Source of the DNA: M30B53 sp964600785
Lineage (GTDB): Bacteria; Planctomycetota; Planctomycetia; Pirellulales; UBA1268
DNA length: 11,923 nt
Reading direction: 5' to 3'
NCBI GenBank assembly: GCA_964600785.1
Contig: CAZRKH010000033.1
Span: 1 to 11,923, forward strand
Positions 1 through 10,092 of the stretch are shown piece by piece. The position numbers were made by a program, and so were the translations under genes. The first letter of the stretch is position 1. The number at the start of each line of letters is the position of its first letter. The notes under the pieces were generated by a model that saw only the letters and a program-made list of their open reading frames with translations, was not told where the DNA came from and made no database searches.

Positions 1-40
1 GCCGGTGCGGGCGGAGCCGGTGCGGGCCGCACCGGCCTAC
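1..40. repeat. GCCGGTGC palindromic repeat, cut by the window edge
   Basis: Two direct copies of the arm GCCGGTGC (1-8 and 16-23), joined by a 7-nt spacer, are followed by one inverted arm GCACCGGC, so only the last direct arm can pair with its inverse across a short loop. The 27 nt at 16-42 recur exactly at 143-169. The array is cut by the start of the window, so the copy number is a minimum. It belongs to the same family as the clusters at 76-167, 9873-10116 and 11827-11920. Confidence 0.85.
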
Positions 41-75
41 TGCGGAAAATAGGGACGGGAGCGAATTAATTTGAC

Positions 76-167
76 GAGTGGAGCCGGTGCGAGTGGAGCC
101 GGTGCGAGTGGAGCCGGTGCGGGCGGAGCCGGTGCGAGTGGAGCCGGTGCGGGCCGCACCGGCCTAC
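76..167. repeat. Tandem 15-nt repeat ending in a palindrome
   Basis: Five consecutive 15-nt units (76-90, 91-105, 106-120, 121-135, 136-150) have the form GAGTGGAGCCGGTGC, the fourth starting GGGC. They are closed by a single inverted arm (GCACCGGC followed by CTAC) at 151-167. The array lies 23 nt beyond the stop codon of the decarboxylase on the minus strand, so it would be read as the 3' end of that transcript. The encoded Gly/Ala-rich reading frame is a by-product of the repeat and not a gene. The 33 nt between this array and the first one (43-75) are AT-rich and unlike the surroundings. Confidence 0.9.
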
Positions 168-189
168 TGGGCGTGGGCACGCGGAATCT

Positions 190-1908
190 TCAGACACGGC
201 GTCGCAGGCCCTTGCCGATGCGGTCGAGGGTGGTGCTGTGGTCGTCGAGACCGATGTGCACGCGGATCACGCTCATCGCCGACTCATCGGCAAGCGACTT
301 TGCCAGAGCGTCGTCAAACTCGCCCTCGGTGCGCACCTCGTAGCCCGTGCCGCCGCCGAGCAGCTTCGGAAGCAGCTGGTATTCCCAGGGGTTGATGTCG
401 TTGAAACTGCCCTCATGGATCACCCGCTCGGTGCCGTAGCCCTTGTTGTCGAGCACGATCACCGTCACCGCCAGACCCCGCTTGACGATCGTGGAAAGCT
501 CCATGCCGGTCATCTGGAAGGCCCCATCGCCCACCAACGCCACCACCTTCATCTCTGGCTGGGCCACCTTGGCCCCCAGGGCCGCAGGCACCGCAAAGCC
601 CATCGACGTGTAATAGGCGGGCGCCAGAAACTCGGTGTGCCCACGAACCACCAGTTCGCTCGAGGCAAACAGGGCATCCCCCACGTCGGCCACCACGATC
701 GTGCGGTCATCGAGCGATTCGTTGAGCCTCGCCACCAGCCGCGTGGTGGTGATCGTCGCCTCGGCATGTAACGAATACGGTCCCAGTGCCTCGGCCGGCG
801 GCGTGGGCAGCGGCCGCGGCGAGGCCTTCGGGCAGGCGGCGGTAAGACCACGCAGGAAGTCGTCGAGGCGAACGTCGTGGAAATGGTGGTGGCTGATCTG
901 CAGCTCATCACTGGTGGCAAAGATCGTCTTCGACGGATCGAGCTTGGCGGTGAAGATCCCCAGGTCGATGTCGGTCAAAAGGGCTCCCAGCAGAATCATG
1001 CAGTCGGAATCCTCGACGAACTGCGTCACTTCCTCCCGGCCGAGCGCCCCCTCGTAGAGCCCCACATAGAGCGGATGCACCTCGCTGATCACGCTCTTGG
1101 AGAGCATCGTGGCCGCCACGGGGATGCCCGAGGCCTCGGCGAGGGCGAGCACCTCACGCTGCAGCCCGTAGCGGTGCAGCTCGACGCCGGCGAGGATCAC
1201 CGGCCGCTTCGCCTTTTCGATGCGGGCGGTCGCCTCTTTGATCGCCTCGGCGAGGGCGTCGGGATCGCTCTCGACCTTGGGGCAGCTGTAGGGGCGAATA
1301 TGGTCGGGCACCACCGCGACCATGTCGCGGGGCAGTTCGAGGTAGACCGGCCGTTTCATCCGGAAGCAGGTGTCGAGCAGATGGTCGATGTCGCGAAACG
1401 CGGTGGCCTGATCGGTGATCTCGAGACTCACCTCGCAGAGCTTCTCAAAAACTTCCAGCTGGGTCTGCCACTCGCGGACGCGGTGGTGGAGCAGCGGGTT
1501 GTTGGCCCGCTCGGCAATTCCGGGAGCCCCCGAGATGAGCACCACCGGGCTCTTCTCCGCATAGGCCCCGGCAATCGAGTTGGCCAGGCTCAGGCCGCCC
1601 ACGCCGTAGGTCACGCAAACCGCACCCATGCCAGCCACGCGGGCATAGGCGTCGGCTGCAAATCCGGCACAGTCTTCGCGGGTGCAGTTGACCAAGTCCA
1701 GCGGCCCGTGCTCGAGCATGCTGTAGAAGCCGAGCACGTAGTCGCCGGGAAGTCCGAAGACGTGGCCGACGCGGTAGTCGGAAAGACGCCGGATCAAATA
1801 TTGCCCGATGGAGAGGCTCGTGACGCTCTCGGCCCGCGAGGGCTCCTGCCGGCCATCGGGCACCACAGCCAAGCCGTTGTCGAGGCTCGAACCCAACACG
1901 ATCGACAT
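190..1908 (-). CDS. Thiamine-diphosphate-dependent 2-oxoacid decarboxylase (pyruvate/indolepyruvate decarboxylase family)
   Basis: Predicted 572-residue cytoplasmic enzyme that would decarboxylate a 2-oxo acid to an aldehyde using thiamine diphosphate and Mg2+. Every catalytic element of the pyruvate decarboxylase family is visible: Asp56 in GLPGDY, Glu78 (cofactor activation) in TREDC, the His141-His142 pair in LLHHR, the cofactor motif starting GDG at 460 and running to DNKGYG, and Glu494 in GTER. The order is the usual N-terminal pyrimidine-binding, central, and C-terminal diphosphate-binding domains. Length is normal apart from about 33 extra N-terminal residues. The start is the ATG at 1908, because GAGAGGAG lies 8 nt upstream on the minus strand; an in-frame TTG at 1986 has nothing comparable. 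It lies 78 nt downstream of a small membrane-protein gene on the same strand and is probably co-transcribed with it. The substrate (pyruvate, indolepyruvate, phenylpyruvate or a branched oxoacid) cannot be read from the sequence. Acetolactate synthase is less likely because of the HH motif and C-terminal Glu. Confidence 0.9.
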   Translation of the reverse strand: MSIVLGSSLDNGLAVVPDGRQEPSRAESVTSLSIGQYLIRRLSDYRVGHVFGLPGDYVLGFYSMLEHGPLDLVNCTREDCAGFAADAYARVAGMGAVCVTYGVGGLSLANSIAGAYAEKSPVVLISGAPGIAERANNPLLHHRVREWQTQLEVFEKLCEVSLEITDQATAFRDIDHLLDTCFRMKRPVYLELPRDMVAVVPDHIRPYSCPKVESDPDALAEAIKEATARIEKAKRPVILAGVELHRYGLQREVLALAEASGIPVAATMLSKSVISEVHPLYVGLYEGALGREEVTQFVEDSDCMILLGALLTDIDLGIFTAKLDPSKTIFATSDELQISHHHFHDVRLDDFLRGLTAACPKASPRPLPTPPAEALGPYSLHAEATITTTRLVARLNESLDDRTIVVADVGDALFASSELVVRGHTEFLAPAYYTSMGFAVPAALGAKVAQPEMKVVALVGDGAFQMTGMELSTIVKRGLAVTVIVLDNKGYGTERVIHEGSFNDINPWEYQLLPKLLGGGTGYEVRTEGEFDDALAKSLADESAMSVIRVHIGLDDHSTTLDRIGKGLRRRV

Positions 1909-1986
1909 CCGACACGCTCCTCTCTGCCGCACAGGCGACATTGCCAACCTGCCGGTCGCTCCCTCGGCACACCGGCCTTGCGTCAA

Positions 1987-2232
1987 TTATTCGCGGGGCT
2001 GCCCGCCATCGGCAACGCGGTGGGCCAGGCGTCGCCGGCGTGCGGCGAGCATCGCCACCCAGAAGCCGAGGAAGCCTCCGACACATGCGAGCACCACCAG
2101 CGGCCGCCGCGGGTCGTAGTTGAGCGTCCAGGCGCCCGCCGCGTGGACCACGCCCCACACCACCAGAGCGACCATGATCCAGCGGAGGATCCGCTCGCCA
2201 CGAACAGGCGGCGGAAGATCACGGTGCGGCAT
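1987..2232 (-). CDS. Small two-helix membrane protein, unknown function
   Basis: Hypothetical protein of 81 residues; no family recognised. Two hydrophobic stretches are clear: about residues 15-35 (from ILRWIMVALVVWG) and about 44-64 (from PLVVLACVGGFLGFW), separated by a short polar loop with NYDPRRP. A basic cluster (ARRRRLAHR) follows the second helix, so both ends are probably cytoplasmic. The start is uncertain: the ATG at 2232 gives the most compact protein, and in-frame ATGs at 2262 and 2292 would add 10 or 20 residues; none has a strong ribosome binding site. It is the first gene after the candidate leader and terminator at 2323-2506, and the decarboxylase follows 78 nt downstream. 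Loss of the arginine-rich extension and the clean helix pattern favour a real gene, but conservation has not been tested. Confidence 0.6.
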   Translation of the reverse strand: MPHRDLPPPVRGERILRWIMVALVVWGVVHAAGAWTLNYDPRRPLVVLACVGGFLGFWVAMLAARRRRLAHRVADGGQPRE

Positions 2233-2471
2233 CGCGAAGGAATCTCTGAACCGGCGGGGCATGCGGCCGGCGCACGGGGCCGCCACAATCAAGGACGTTG
2301 TAGCCCGAATCCGCCCGGGAGCAAAAAAAAGGCCCCCGGAACGGTCCAGATCCCAGGGGGGCGGAGAACCTGAACCGTTTCCGGGAGCGATTGGTCGGCC
2401 TGCGAATCGTGTCCTGCCAAAGGCCCGCGAGCCTGCGGCTCACCCTCCTGCGGGAGACCCGTTTCGAAGGT
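2233..2471 (-). promoter_or_regulatory. Putative structured 5' leader (or small RNA) of the minus-strand unit
   Basis: Transcript predicted from the candidate promoter at 2478-2506 to the first gene start at 2232. In the minus-strand RNA two compact hairpins can form: CTCC/GGAG with a 4-nt loop (2445-2456) and GAGCC/GGCTC with a 3-nt loop (2429-2441). They are followed by a long terminator hairpin (2323-2388), leaving about 90 nt before the gene. That order (promoter, folded segment, intrinsic terminator, gene) is what a transcription-attenuation leader or riboswitch looks like. The alternative is an independent small RNA of about 150 nt ending at 2323. I do not recognise a known class: the conserved cores of the TPP, cobalamin, SAM, glycine and T-box leaders are not seen, nor is the 6S or SRP RNA core. 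Inference from layout only. Confidence 0.4.
2323..2388 (-). terminator. Strong intrinsic terminator, minus strand, with no gene directly upstream
   Basis: On the minus strand an 18-bp stem forms between 2388-2370 and 2349-2332, with one bulged A and two U-G pairs, a 20-nt loop (2350-2369), then one C and eight consecutive T (2330-2323). On the plus strand the same hairpin is not followed by T residues, so it points one way only. No minus-strand gene ends near it: the next minus-strand protein gene upstream is epmB, almost 8 kb away. It therefore ends either a small RNA or a conditional leader in front of the membrane-protein and decarboxylase genes. Confidence 0.7.
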
Positions 2472-2477
2472 GGGCGG

Positions 2478-2506
2478 ACAGTAGAGATGCTTTTTTTTCG
2501 AGTCAA
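2478..2506 (-). promoter_or_regulatory. Candidate sigma-70-type promoter, minus strand
   Basis: On the minus strand TTGACT (plus 2501-2506; 5 of 6 matches to the -35 consensus) is followed by a 17-nt spacer containing an A8 tract and then TACTGT (2478-2483; 3 of 6 matches to the -10 consensus). Transcription would begin near 2471. Spacing is ideal, but the -10 is weak. Support comes mainly from its position upstream of the terminator hairpin. Confidence 0.35.
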
Positions 2507-2614
2507 GGCCGGTCCCAGACCGAGAAAAGCCTGCTACAACAAGGCCGCAGGTTTGACTGGCTTGCCCAAAAATCCCGGCCGACAAGTACGCACGCACGCG
2601 AAGGAGCCCCAGCC

Positions 2615-3226
2615 GTGTCCCATTCACAGCCTTCTGCCGCCACTCTCCGCGTTGAAGCATCGTCCGGCCCGGAGTTCTGGAGCGAGGCCTTCGCATCCGC
2701 CCTGAGTTACGAGGCTTTTCTCTCGCACCACGCCACGCCCGATCAGCGGGGCCGCTGGGAGGCTTTTGCTGCGAGGGTCGAACTTGACGAGCCCCAGCGG
2801 TCGCTCCTGGCCGGCTTCCAACGTCGCATGCCGGTGCTCGTCGTGGCGGGGGCATGGTGCGGCGACTGCGTAAGCCAGTGCCCGATCTTCGAACGCTTCG
2901 CGGCGGCCTCACCGGCGATCGACCTCCGCTTCCTCGACCGCGATGCTCGCCCCGACGTTGCCCAGCGGCTTGCCGTGTGTGGTGGTCAGAGGGTTCCGGT
3001 GGTTCAGTTTCTCAGCGAGGACTGGCACCCTGTGCTGGCCTATGGCGACAAGACGCTCGCCGCCTATCGCGAGGCGGCCAGCGGGCTTGGAGAATCCTGT
3101 GCCACCGGGCTGATCGGCGAGGCGGAAAAGATCGCCGCGGTGGCGGCCGATTGGCTGCGGGAGTTTGAACGGGTGCAACTGCTGCTCCGCCTTTCCGGTC
3201 GGCTTCGACGGCTGCACGGCGACTGA
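2615..3226 (+). CDS. Thioredoxin-family protein with WCGDC active site
   Basis: Predicted 203-residue cytoplasmic thiol protein. The redox motif WCGDC is at residues 81-85, preceded by a hydrophobic beta strand (MPVLVVAGA), and the cis-proline loop (QRVPVVQF, Pro128) is in place, so the thioredoxin fold is complete. WCGDC with Cys and Pro close behind (CVSQCP) resembles the Thioredoxin_9-like branch more than classical WCGPC thioredoxin. It should act as a thiol-disulfide oxidoreductase; its partner is unknown. About 70 N-terminal residues precede the fold and look helical. There is no signal peptide or transmembrane segment. The start is the GTG at 2615, with AAGGAG 8 nt upstream; the frame stays open far upstream but without a comparable site. 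A 31-nt gap to the next gene suggests an operon. Confidence 0.88.
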   Translation: MSHSQPSAATLRVEASSGPEFWSEAFASALSYEAFLSHHATPDQRGRWEAFAARVELDEPQRSLLAGFQRRMPVLVVAGAWCGDCVSQCPIFERFAAASPAIDLRFLDRDARPDVAQRLAVCGGQRVPVVQFLSEDWHPVLAYGDKTLAAYREAASGLGESCATGLIGEAEKIAAVAADWLREFERVQLLLRLSGRLRRLHGD

Positions 3227-3257
3227 ACGGCCCCGTCCCGCCCGAAGGACCCTGCCG

Positions 3258-3581
3258 ATGACCTCCCGCGAACGATGGACGATCTACCCGCTGCTGTTTC
3301 TCACGCTGGGGCTGGCGGTGCGGTCGATCGTCGCTCCTATCGTCGACATGCCGGTGGCAAAAATCGGCGAGCTGGAATGCGTCCGCCTCAGCTGCGAAGA
3401 GATCGTGATCACCGATGAGAGCGGCACCACGCTTGTGCATCTGGGGCGGCAGTCCGCCGAAGCCGGCGGCGGCGGCCGGATCGAACTGCACGATGCCGAG
3501 GGAGAAATCGAGCTGGCGATTGGTGGTGACGAGGGGCGGGTCGACTCCGACCGGGAGCCCCCTGCGGCCGGAGAACCCTGA
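3258..3581 (+). CDS. Small single-helix membrane protein with a duplicated beta motif, unknown function
   Basis: A 107-residue hypothetical protein. A single hydrophobic helix spans about residues 9-29 (IYPLLFLTLGLAV onward), then an outward or periplasmic domain follows. That domain carries two copies of a pattern of hydrophobic strand, D-x-x-G turn, hydrophobic strand and glycine: ITDESGTTLVHLG (51-63) and LHDAEGEIELAIGG (77-90). The tail is polar and Pro/Glu-rich. Start is the ATG at 3258, with GAAGGA 8 nt upstream; the frame extends further upstream but would overlap the thioredoxin gene. It sits 31 nt after that gene and is probably co-transcribed. I have an impression of similar short proteins in planctomycetes but cannot name a family. 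The acidic face and one-helix anchor suggest a membrane-associated structural or binding role, which is only a guess. Confidence 0.72.
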   Translation: MTSRERWTIYPLLFLTLGLAVRSIVAPIVDMPVAKIGELECVRLSCEEIVITDESGTTLVHLGRQSAEAGGGGRIELHDAEGEIELAIGGDEGRVDSDREPPAAGEP

Positions 3582-3590
3582 GCTGCAGCC

Positions 3591-3616
3591 GGTGAGATCA
3601 GGACGGGCTGATCACC
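3591..3616 (+). other. Hairpin just after the stop of the membrane protein gene
   Basis: Arms 3591-3601 and 3608-3616 form about 9 bp with a 2-nt bulge and a 6-nt loop, starting 10 nt after the stop codon at 3581. No T tract follows, so this is at best a stabilising 3' hairpin or a factor-dependent end, not a clear intrinsic terminator. Confidence 0.3.
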
Positions 3617-3649
3617 AGGATTCGCCCAGAGCGGCCCCCCGCTTTCCAC

Positions 3650-3710
3650 TACGCCCGGCAGGACTCGAACCTGCAGGCTGTCTTCCTGGCTGCGCGATCC
3701 CTTCGGGCGT
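3650..3710 (-). pseudogene. Truncated tRNA-Arg-like copy
   Basis: On the minus strand this 61-nt element has a perfect 7-bp acceptor-like stem (ACGCCCG at 3710-3704 with CGGGCGT at 3657-3651), an intact T arm (5-bp stem GCAGG/CCTGC, loop TTCGAGT), and a discriminator A. Its 3' 26 nt (3650-3675) are identical to the 3' end of the real tRNA-Arg (3735-3760), 85 nt away. Only 29 nt lie between acceptor and T arm instead of about 41, with no recognisable D arm and no anticodon loop carrying U33, so it should not work as a tRNA. It could be a decayed tandem duplicate or an old integration scar (att-type repeat). The GTCTTCC loop region does not fold in a standard way. Confidence 0.6.
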
Positions 3711-3734
3711 CGCTTGCCGTTGGAAAACCGTGAG

Positions 3735-3808
<74 letters not shown>

Positions 3809-3851
3809 TCCCGGACAATCGGCAGCGACCGATCGTAGCGGTTTTACGGGC

Positions 3852-3885
3852 CCCGGCCCAGCCACCGGGCCGGGTTCATTTTCTC
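3852..3885 (+). terminator. Possible intrinsic terminator before the FHA gene
   Basis: CCCGGCCC (3852-3859) and GGGCCGGG (3867-3874) form a perfect 8-bp stem with a 7-nt loop, followed by a T-rich tail (TTCATTTTCT). Direction is plus, so it could stop readthrough from upstream before the FHA gene at 3963. The T run is interrupted, and a second hairpin (TCTCG/CGAGA at 3882-3895) follows at once. On the minus strand the same stem precedes the tRNA and has no T tail. Confidence 0.4.
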
Positions 3886-3962
3886 GCGGGCGAGAGGTAG
3901 GCTAAGGTTGACCGAGGGGCGTTGCGGCAGGGGCACGCCGACAGCCGCTCGGGAAATGCCAG

Positions 3963-4631
3963 ATGGCCGACGTCACGCTGAGAGTATTGCACGGCTCCGA
4001 CCGCGGTCGGATGTTTGAGCGTCTGCCCACACCCGTCACGATCGGCCGCGAGGAGGGCAACACGATCCAGCTCAACGACGAGCGGATCAGCCGCTACCAC
4101 CTCAAGCTGCAGGAAGACAGCGGCAAGATCGTGCTCACCGATCTGGAAAGCACCAACGGCACCAAGGTCAACGGCGAGGACGTGCAGGTGCGGATCGTGC
4201 GGCACGGCGACATGATTTCGCTCGGCCGCTCCCTGCTGCTGTTCGGCTCCCGCAGCGAAATCGACCGCCGCATCGCCGAGGTTGCCGCCAAGCTGCCCTC
4301 CGGCAGCGGCGAGCATGCCAAGCAGCTCGGCGATCGGATCGAGCGGATGGCCCGTCATTCCGACGCGATCGCCGATGTTGCCGAGGTTCGCTCGCCGCTG
4401 TTGCCCTCGGAGCCGCCGCCGCTGCCCGACCGGCTCGGGCCGGCCCAGGCGGCCCAGCTCGCCGAACTGCTCGACTACGTGCAGGGCGTGCTGCACGATG
4501 CCAGCGAGGGCGTGATGGTTCGCAGCGGCCACGACAAGGTGGAGCTCGACTTCGCGGAGTGGCAGACGATCCTCGACCTGCAGAGCCGGCTGGCGGAACT
4601 GCTCCGCCAGATCGGCAGCCCCGAAGCCTAG
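3963..4631 (+). CDS. FHA-domain protein
   Basis: Predicted 222-residue cytoplasmic protein with an N-terminal forkhead-associated domain (about residues 5-96) that binds phosphothreonine peptides. Landmarks are the GR pair at 28-29, RISRYH with Ser43, Arg44 and His46, and STNGTKVNG with Asn65 and the NG at 70-71; these are the conserved phosphopeptide-contacting positions. The rest is a helical, acidic and basic region with a Pro-rich break at 148-156 (SEPPPLPDR) and a C-terminal helical stretch (about 160-218) that may be a coiled coil. No kinase, transmembrane or other effector domain is attached, so it is probably an adaptor or scaffold in Ser/Thr kinase signalling. The start ATG at 3963 has only a weak site (GGGA, 8 nt upstream). 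dnaE begins 70 nt downstream. Confidence 0.85.
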   Translation: MADVTLRVLHGSDRGRMFERLPTPVTIGREEGNTIQLNDERISRYHLKLQEDSGKIVLTDLESTNGTKVNGEDVQVRIVRHGDMISLGRSLLLFGSRSEIDRRIAEVAAKLPSGSGEHAKQLGDRIERMARHSDAIADVAEVRSPLLPSEPPPLPDRLGPAQAAQLAELLDYVQGVLHDASEGVMVRSGHDKVELDFAEWQTILDLQSRLAELLRQIGSPEA

Positions 4632-4665
4632 GCCCTGGCCCGATGGCGCCGCGGGACAGGCGGCG

Positions 4666-4671
4666 TACAAT
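4666..4671 (+). promoter_or_regulatory. Candidate -10 element for dnaE
   Basis: TACAAT (5 of 6 matches to the -10 consensus) lies 30 nt before the dnaE ATG, giving a short 5' leader of about 22 nt that contains the ribosome site GAGGAG (4686-4691). No convincing -35 sits 17 nt upstream, so dnaE may instead be read from the FHA gene. Confidence 0.25.
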
Positions 4672-4701
4672 GACGGCTTTCCCGCGAGGAGCCCGTCACG
4701 G

Positions 4702-8337
<3,636 letters not shown>

Positions 8338-8342
8338 CCTCT

Positions 8343-8354
8343 GTTCGGCCGAAC
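8343..8354. other. 12-nt perfect palindrome between dnaE and the DUF1598 gene
   Basis: GTTCGGCCGAAC lies 5 nt after the dnaE stop codon. It is self-complementary and without a T tract, so it is either a weak end-of-gene hairpin or a dimeric protein site. The remaining intergenic DNA to 8481 shows no other convincing signal. Confidence 0.3.
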
Positions 8355-8481
8355 TCGGCTCTGATAGGGGCATTATCCGCATTGCTCCGGGACCGGCCGA
8401 GCAACTACCCTCCGCCAAGATGCCGTTGGCCGTCCCCGGCCCGATCTCCCTCACAACGAGCGCACGAGGAGCCGCAGCCTT

Positions 8482-9861
8482 ATGCCCCGCTTCCCGACCA
8501 TCCAAGCCACCCTCGGCATCGCCGGGCTCGTCTTGCTGGCCACCGCCGCCGGCACCGCCCACGCGCAGGTCCAGCCTTCCGGGGTGGCGATCGACCCGCA
8601 GGGCGTGCTTCGCGTGAAGCTCGTGCCGGAGGAAAACGGCCGGCTCCCCGCCGAGCGGCGGCGGGCCGCCGAGGCGTCACTGCCGCAGGAACTCCGCCGG
8701 CCCTCGCCTTTGCGGAAGGTGGCCCTCTCGAGGCTCGAGGCCGAACTTGCCAAGCATGCCGCCACCGGCCACGGCATCCCGGAGGAGATCGCCAACCTCG
8801 CCGGGCTGACACGGGTGCGGTATGTGCTGGTCTATCCGGGCAAGGGGAAGGAACCGGGTGAGATCGTGCTCGCGGGGCCGGCCGAGGGCTGGATGCTCGA
8901 TGCGGCCGGACGCACCGTGGGCGTGGGAAGCGGCCGGCCGACGGTGCTGCTGGAGGATCTCGCCGCAGCGATGCGGGCCTTCCCGCCGGGCCAGCCCGCC
9001 GACCGCACCCTGCTGTGCTCGATCGACCCGACCGATGCGGGCCTCGCCGCGATGCAGCAGTACCTGCGGCAGCTCGGCCGGGTGAACCCCGCGGCCGATG
9101 CCGGCCAGATCGTGGCGGGTCTCAAAGAGTCGCTCGGCCTGCAGGACGTGCGAATCGACGGCGTGCCGCCTGCCAGCCATTTCGCCCAGGTGATGGTCGA
9201 GGCCGACTACCGGATGAAGCTGATCGGGATCGGCCTCGAGCCGGTGCCGGTGCGGATGCGGAGCTGGATCGAACTGGCCGGCACCGCGTCGGTCGCCGCC
9301 AACGCCCTCCAGCGGTGGTATTTCGTGCCCGACTACCAGTGCGTGCGGATCGCCGAGGACGACCTTGCGATCGAACTGGTCGGGGAGGGCGTCAAGCTCG
9401 CCGGTGCCGACGAGGTGGTGCTGCCCGACGGCCGGCGACAGGCCGCCGACCGAGAGGACCGGGCGAGCAAGACCTTCACCGAAACCTTCACCAAGAAATA
9501 CCCGCAGATCGCCGCGGCCCGCCCGGTGTATGCCCAGCTGCGGTCGTTGGTCGATTTGGCGGTGGTGGCGGCCTATCTTCAGGAACACGACGGCTACGGT
9601 CGCGTCCGCTGGGCGGCGACGACCCTCCTCGACGAGCAGGCCTACCCTATCGAGACCCACCCGGTCCCCACGCATGTCGAGCCGGCGGTGCACGCCGTCT
9701 GGCGGGGCCGTCGCCTGCTGACACCGATCGGCGGTGGTGTGATGATGCAGCCCCGGCGGGCGCTTGACGCGGAGAACCTGCTCGCCGACGAGGAGGCCGC
9801 GGTGGCCGCGGTGCACGGCGGCTCGCCCGAGCTTCCCGAGGGCCGCTGGTGGTGGGACTGA
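8482..9861 (+). CDS. Secreted DUF1598-family protein (planctomycete)
   Basis: Predicted 459-residue exported protein of unknown function. A cleavable signal peptide is clear: basic start (MPRF), hydrophobic core (LGIAGLVLLATAAG), and an AHA cleavage motif before Gln29. The mature protein carries blocks I recognise from the DUF1598 family of planctomycetes: LCSIDPTDAGLAAMQQYLR, VPVRMRSWIE, RWYFVPDYQCVRIAEDDLA, GEGVKLAGADEVV, and FTKKYPQIAAARPVYAQLR followed by a hydrophobic AVVAAYLQEHDGYGR. No catalytic motif is evident. The start ATG at 8482 has GAGGAG 10 nt upstream. It lies 144 nt after dnaE on the same strand, but a functional link is not expected. The stop is followed 11 nt later by a large palindromic repeat cluster. 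Function unknown; the family assignment is from memory. Confidence 0.9.
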   Translation: MPRFPTIQATLGIAGLVLLATAAGTAHAQVQPSGVAIDPQGVLRVKLVPEENGRLPAERRRAAEASLPQELRRPSPLRKVALSRLEAELAKHAATGHGIPEEIANLAGLTRVRYVLVYPGKGKEPGEIVLAGPAEGWMLDAAGRTVGVGSGRPTVLLEDLAAAMRAFPPGQPADRTLLCSIDPTDAGLAAMQQYLRQLGRVNPAADAGQIVAGLKESLGLQDVRIDGVPPASHFAQVMVEADYRMKLIGIGLEPVPVRMRSWIELAGTASVAANALQRWYFVPDYQCVRIAEDDLAIELVGEGVKLAGADEVVLPDGRRQAADREDRASKTFTETFTKKYPQIAAARPVYAQLRSLVDLAVVAAYLQEHDGYGRVRWAATTLLDEQAYPIETHPVPTHVEPAVHAVWRGRRLLTPIGGGVMMQPRRALDAENLLADEEAAVAAVHGGSPELPEGRWWWD

Positions 9862-9872
9862 GCCCGGCGTGG

Positions 9873-9984
9873 GCCACGTAGGCCGGTTCCGCCACGTAGG
9901 CCGGTTCCGCCACGTAGCCCGGTTCCGCCACGTAGCCCGGTTCCGCTGGAACCGGCTGTGTAGCCCGGTTCCGCTGGAACCGGC
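9873..9984. repeat. GGTTCC/GGAACC palindromic repeat array
   Basis: Four 18-nt units of the form GCCACGTAGSCCGGTTCC (9873-9890, 9891-9908, 9909-9926, 9927-9944; S is G in the first two and C in the last two) end in a hairpin CCGGTTCC-GCT-GGAACCGG. A second copy of that hairpin lies at 9965-9983. The arm is CCGGTTCC, so it is a sequence variant of the CCGGTGCG-type arms elsewhere. It begins 12 nt after the DUF1598 stop codon. Confidence 0.9.
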
Positions 9985-10004
9985 TGCCGGCGCGAGCTAT
10001 CTAC

Positions 10005-10086
10005 GCCGGTGCGGGCTATCCAAGCCGGTGCGGGCTATCCAAGCCGGTGCGGGCTATCCAAGCCGGTGCGGGCCGCACCGGCCTAC
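10005..10086. repeat. 19-nt GCCGGTGC tandem array ending in a palindrome
   Basis: Three exact 19-nt units of GCCGGTGCGGGCTATCCAA (10005-10023, 10024-10042, 10043-10061) are followed by a fourth arm that pairs with an inverted arm (palindrome 10062-10082), ending in CTAC. The arm matches those near 1-167, but the spacer is different. The stretch between this array and the previous one (9985-10004) is a single diverged unit. Confidence 0.9.
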
Positions 10087-10092
10087 GGGGCT

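Noticed and set aside
71..343. Gly/Ala-rich reading frame starting in the repeat
   Set aside because: It is the 15-nt repeat translated in frame, then runs antisense into the decarboxylase. No ribosome site supports it.
877..2373. Long plus-strand reading frame (498 codons) opposite the decarboxylase
   Set aside because: The minus-strand frame has full catalytic motifs; the plus frame is rich in His, Arg and Gly, as antisense frames are in GC-rich DNA.
2491..2498. Plus-strand terminator at the T8 tract
   Set aside because: A 10-nt unpaired stretch separates the T tract from any stem, and no plus-strand gene ends upstream.
2323..2506. 6S RNA, SRP RNA or TPP/T-box leader at the candidate leader
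   Set aside because: No GGAAG-type SRP apical motif, no 6S closing stem with central bubble, and no conserved riboswitch or T-box core found by eye. The element itself is kept as unclassified.
2553..2581. Plus-strand promoter for the thioredoxin-like gene (TTGACT at 2553)
   Set aside because: No -10-like sequence at a suitable spacing; the stretch 17 nt on is GC-rich.
9873..10086. Possible CRISPR array
   Set aside because: Units are directly adjacent 18-19-nt repeats without unique spacers of 30 nt or more, and no cas gene is present.
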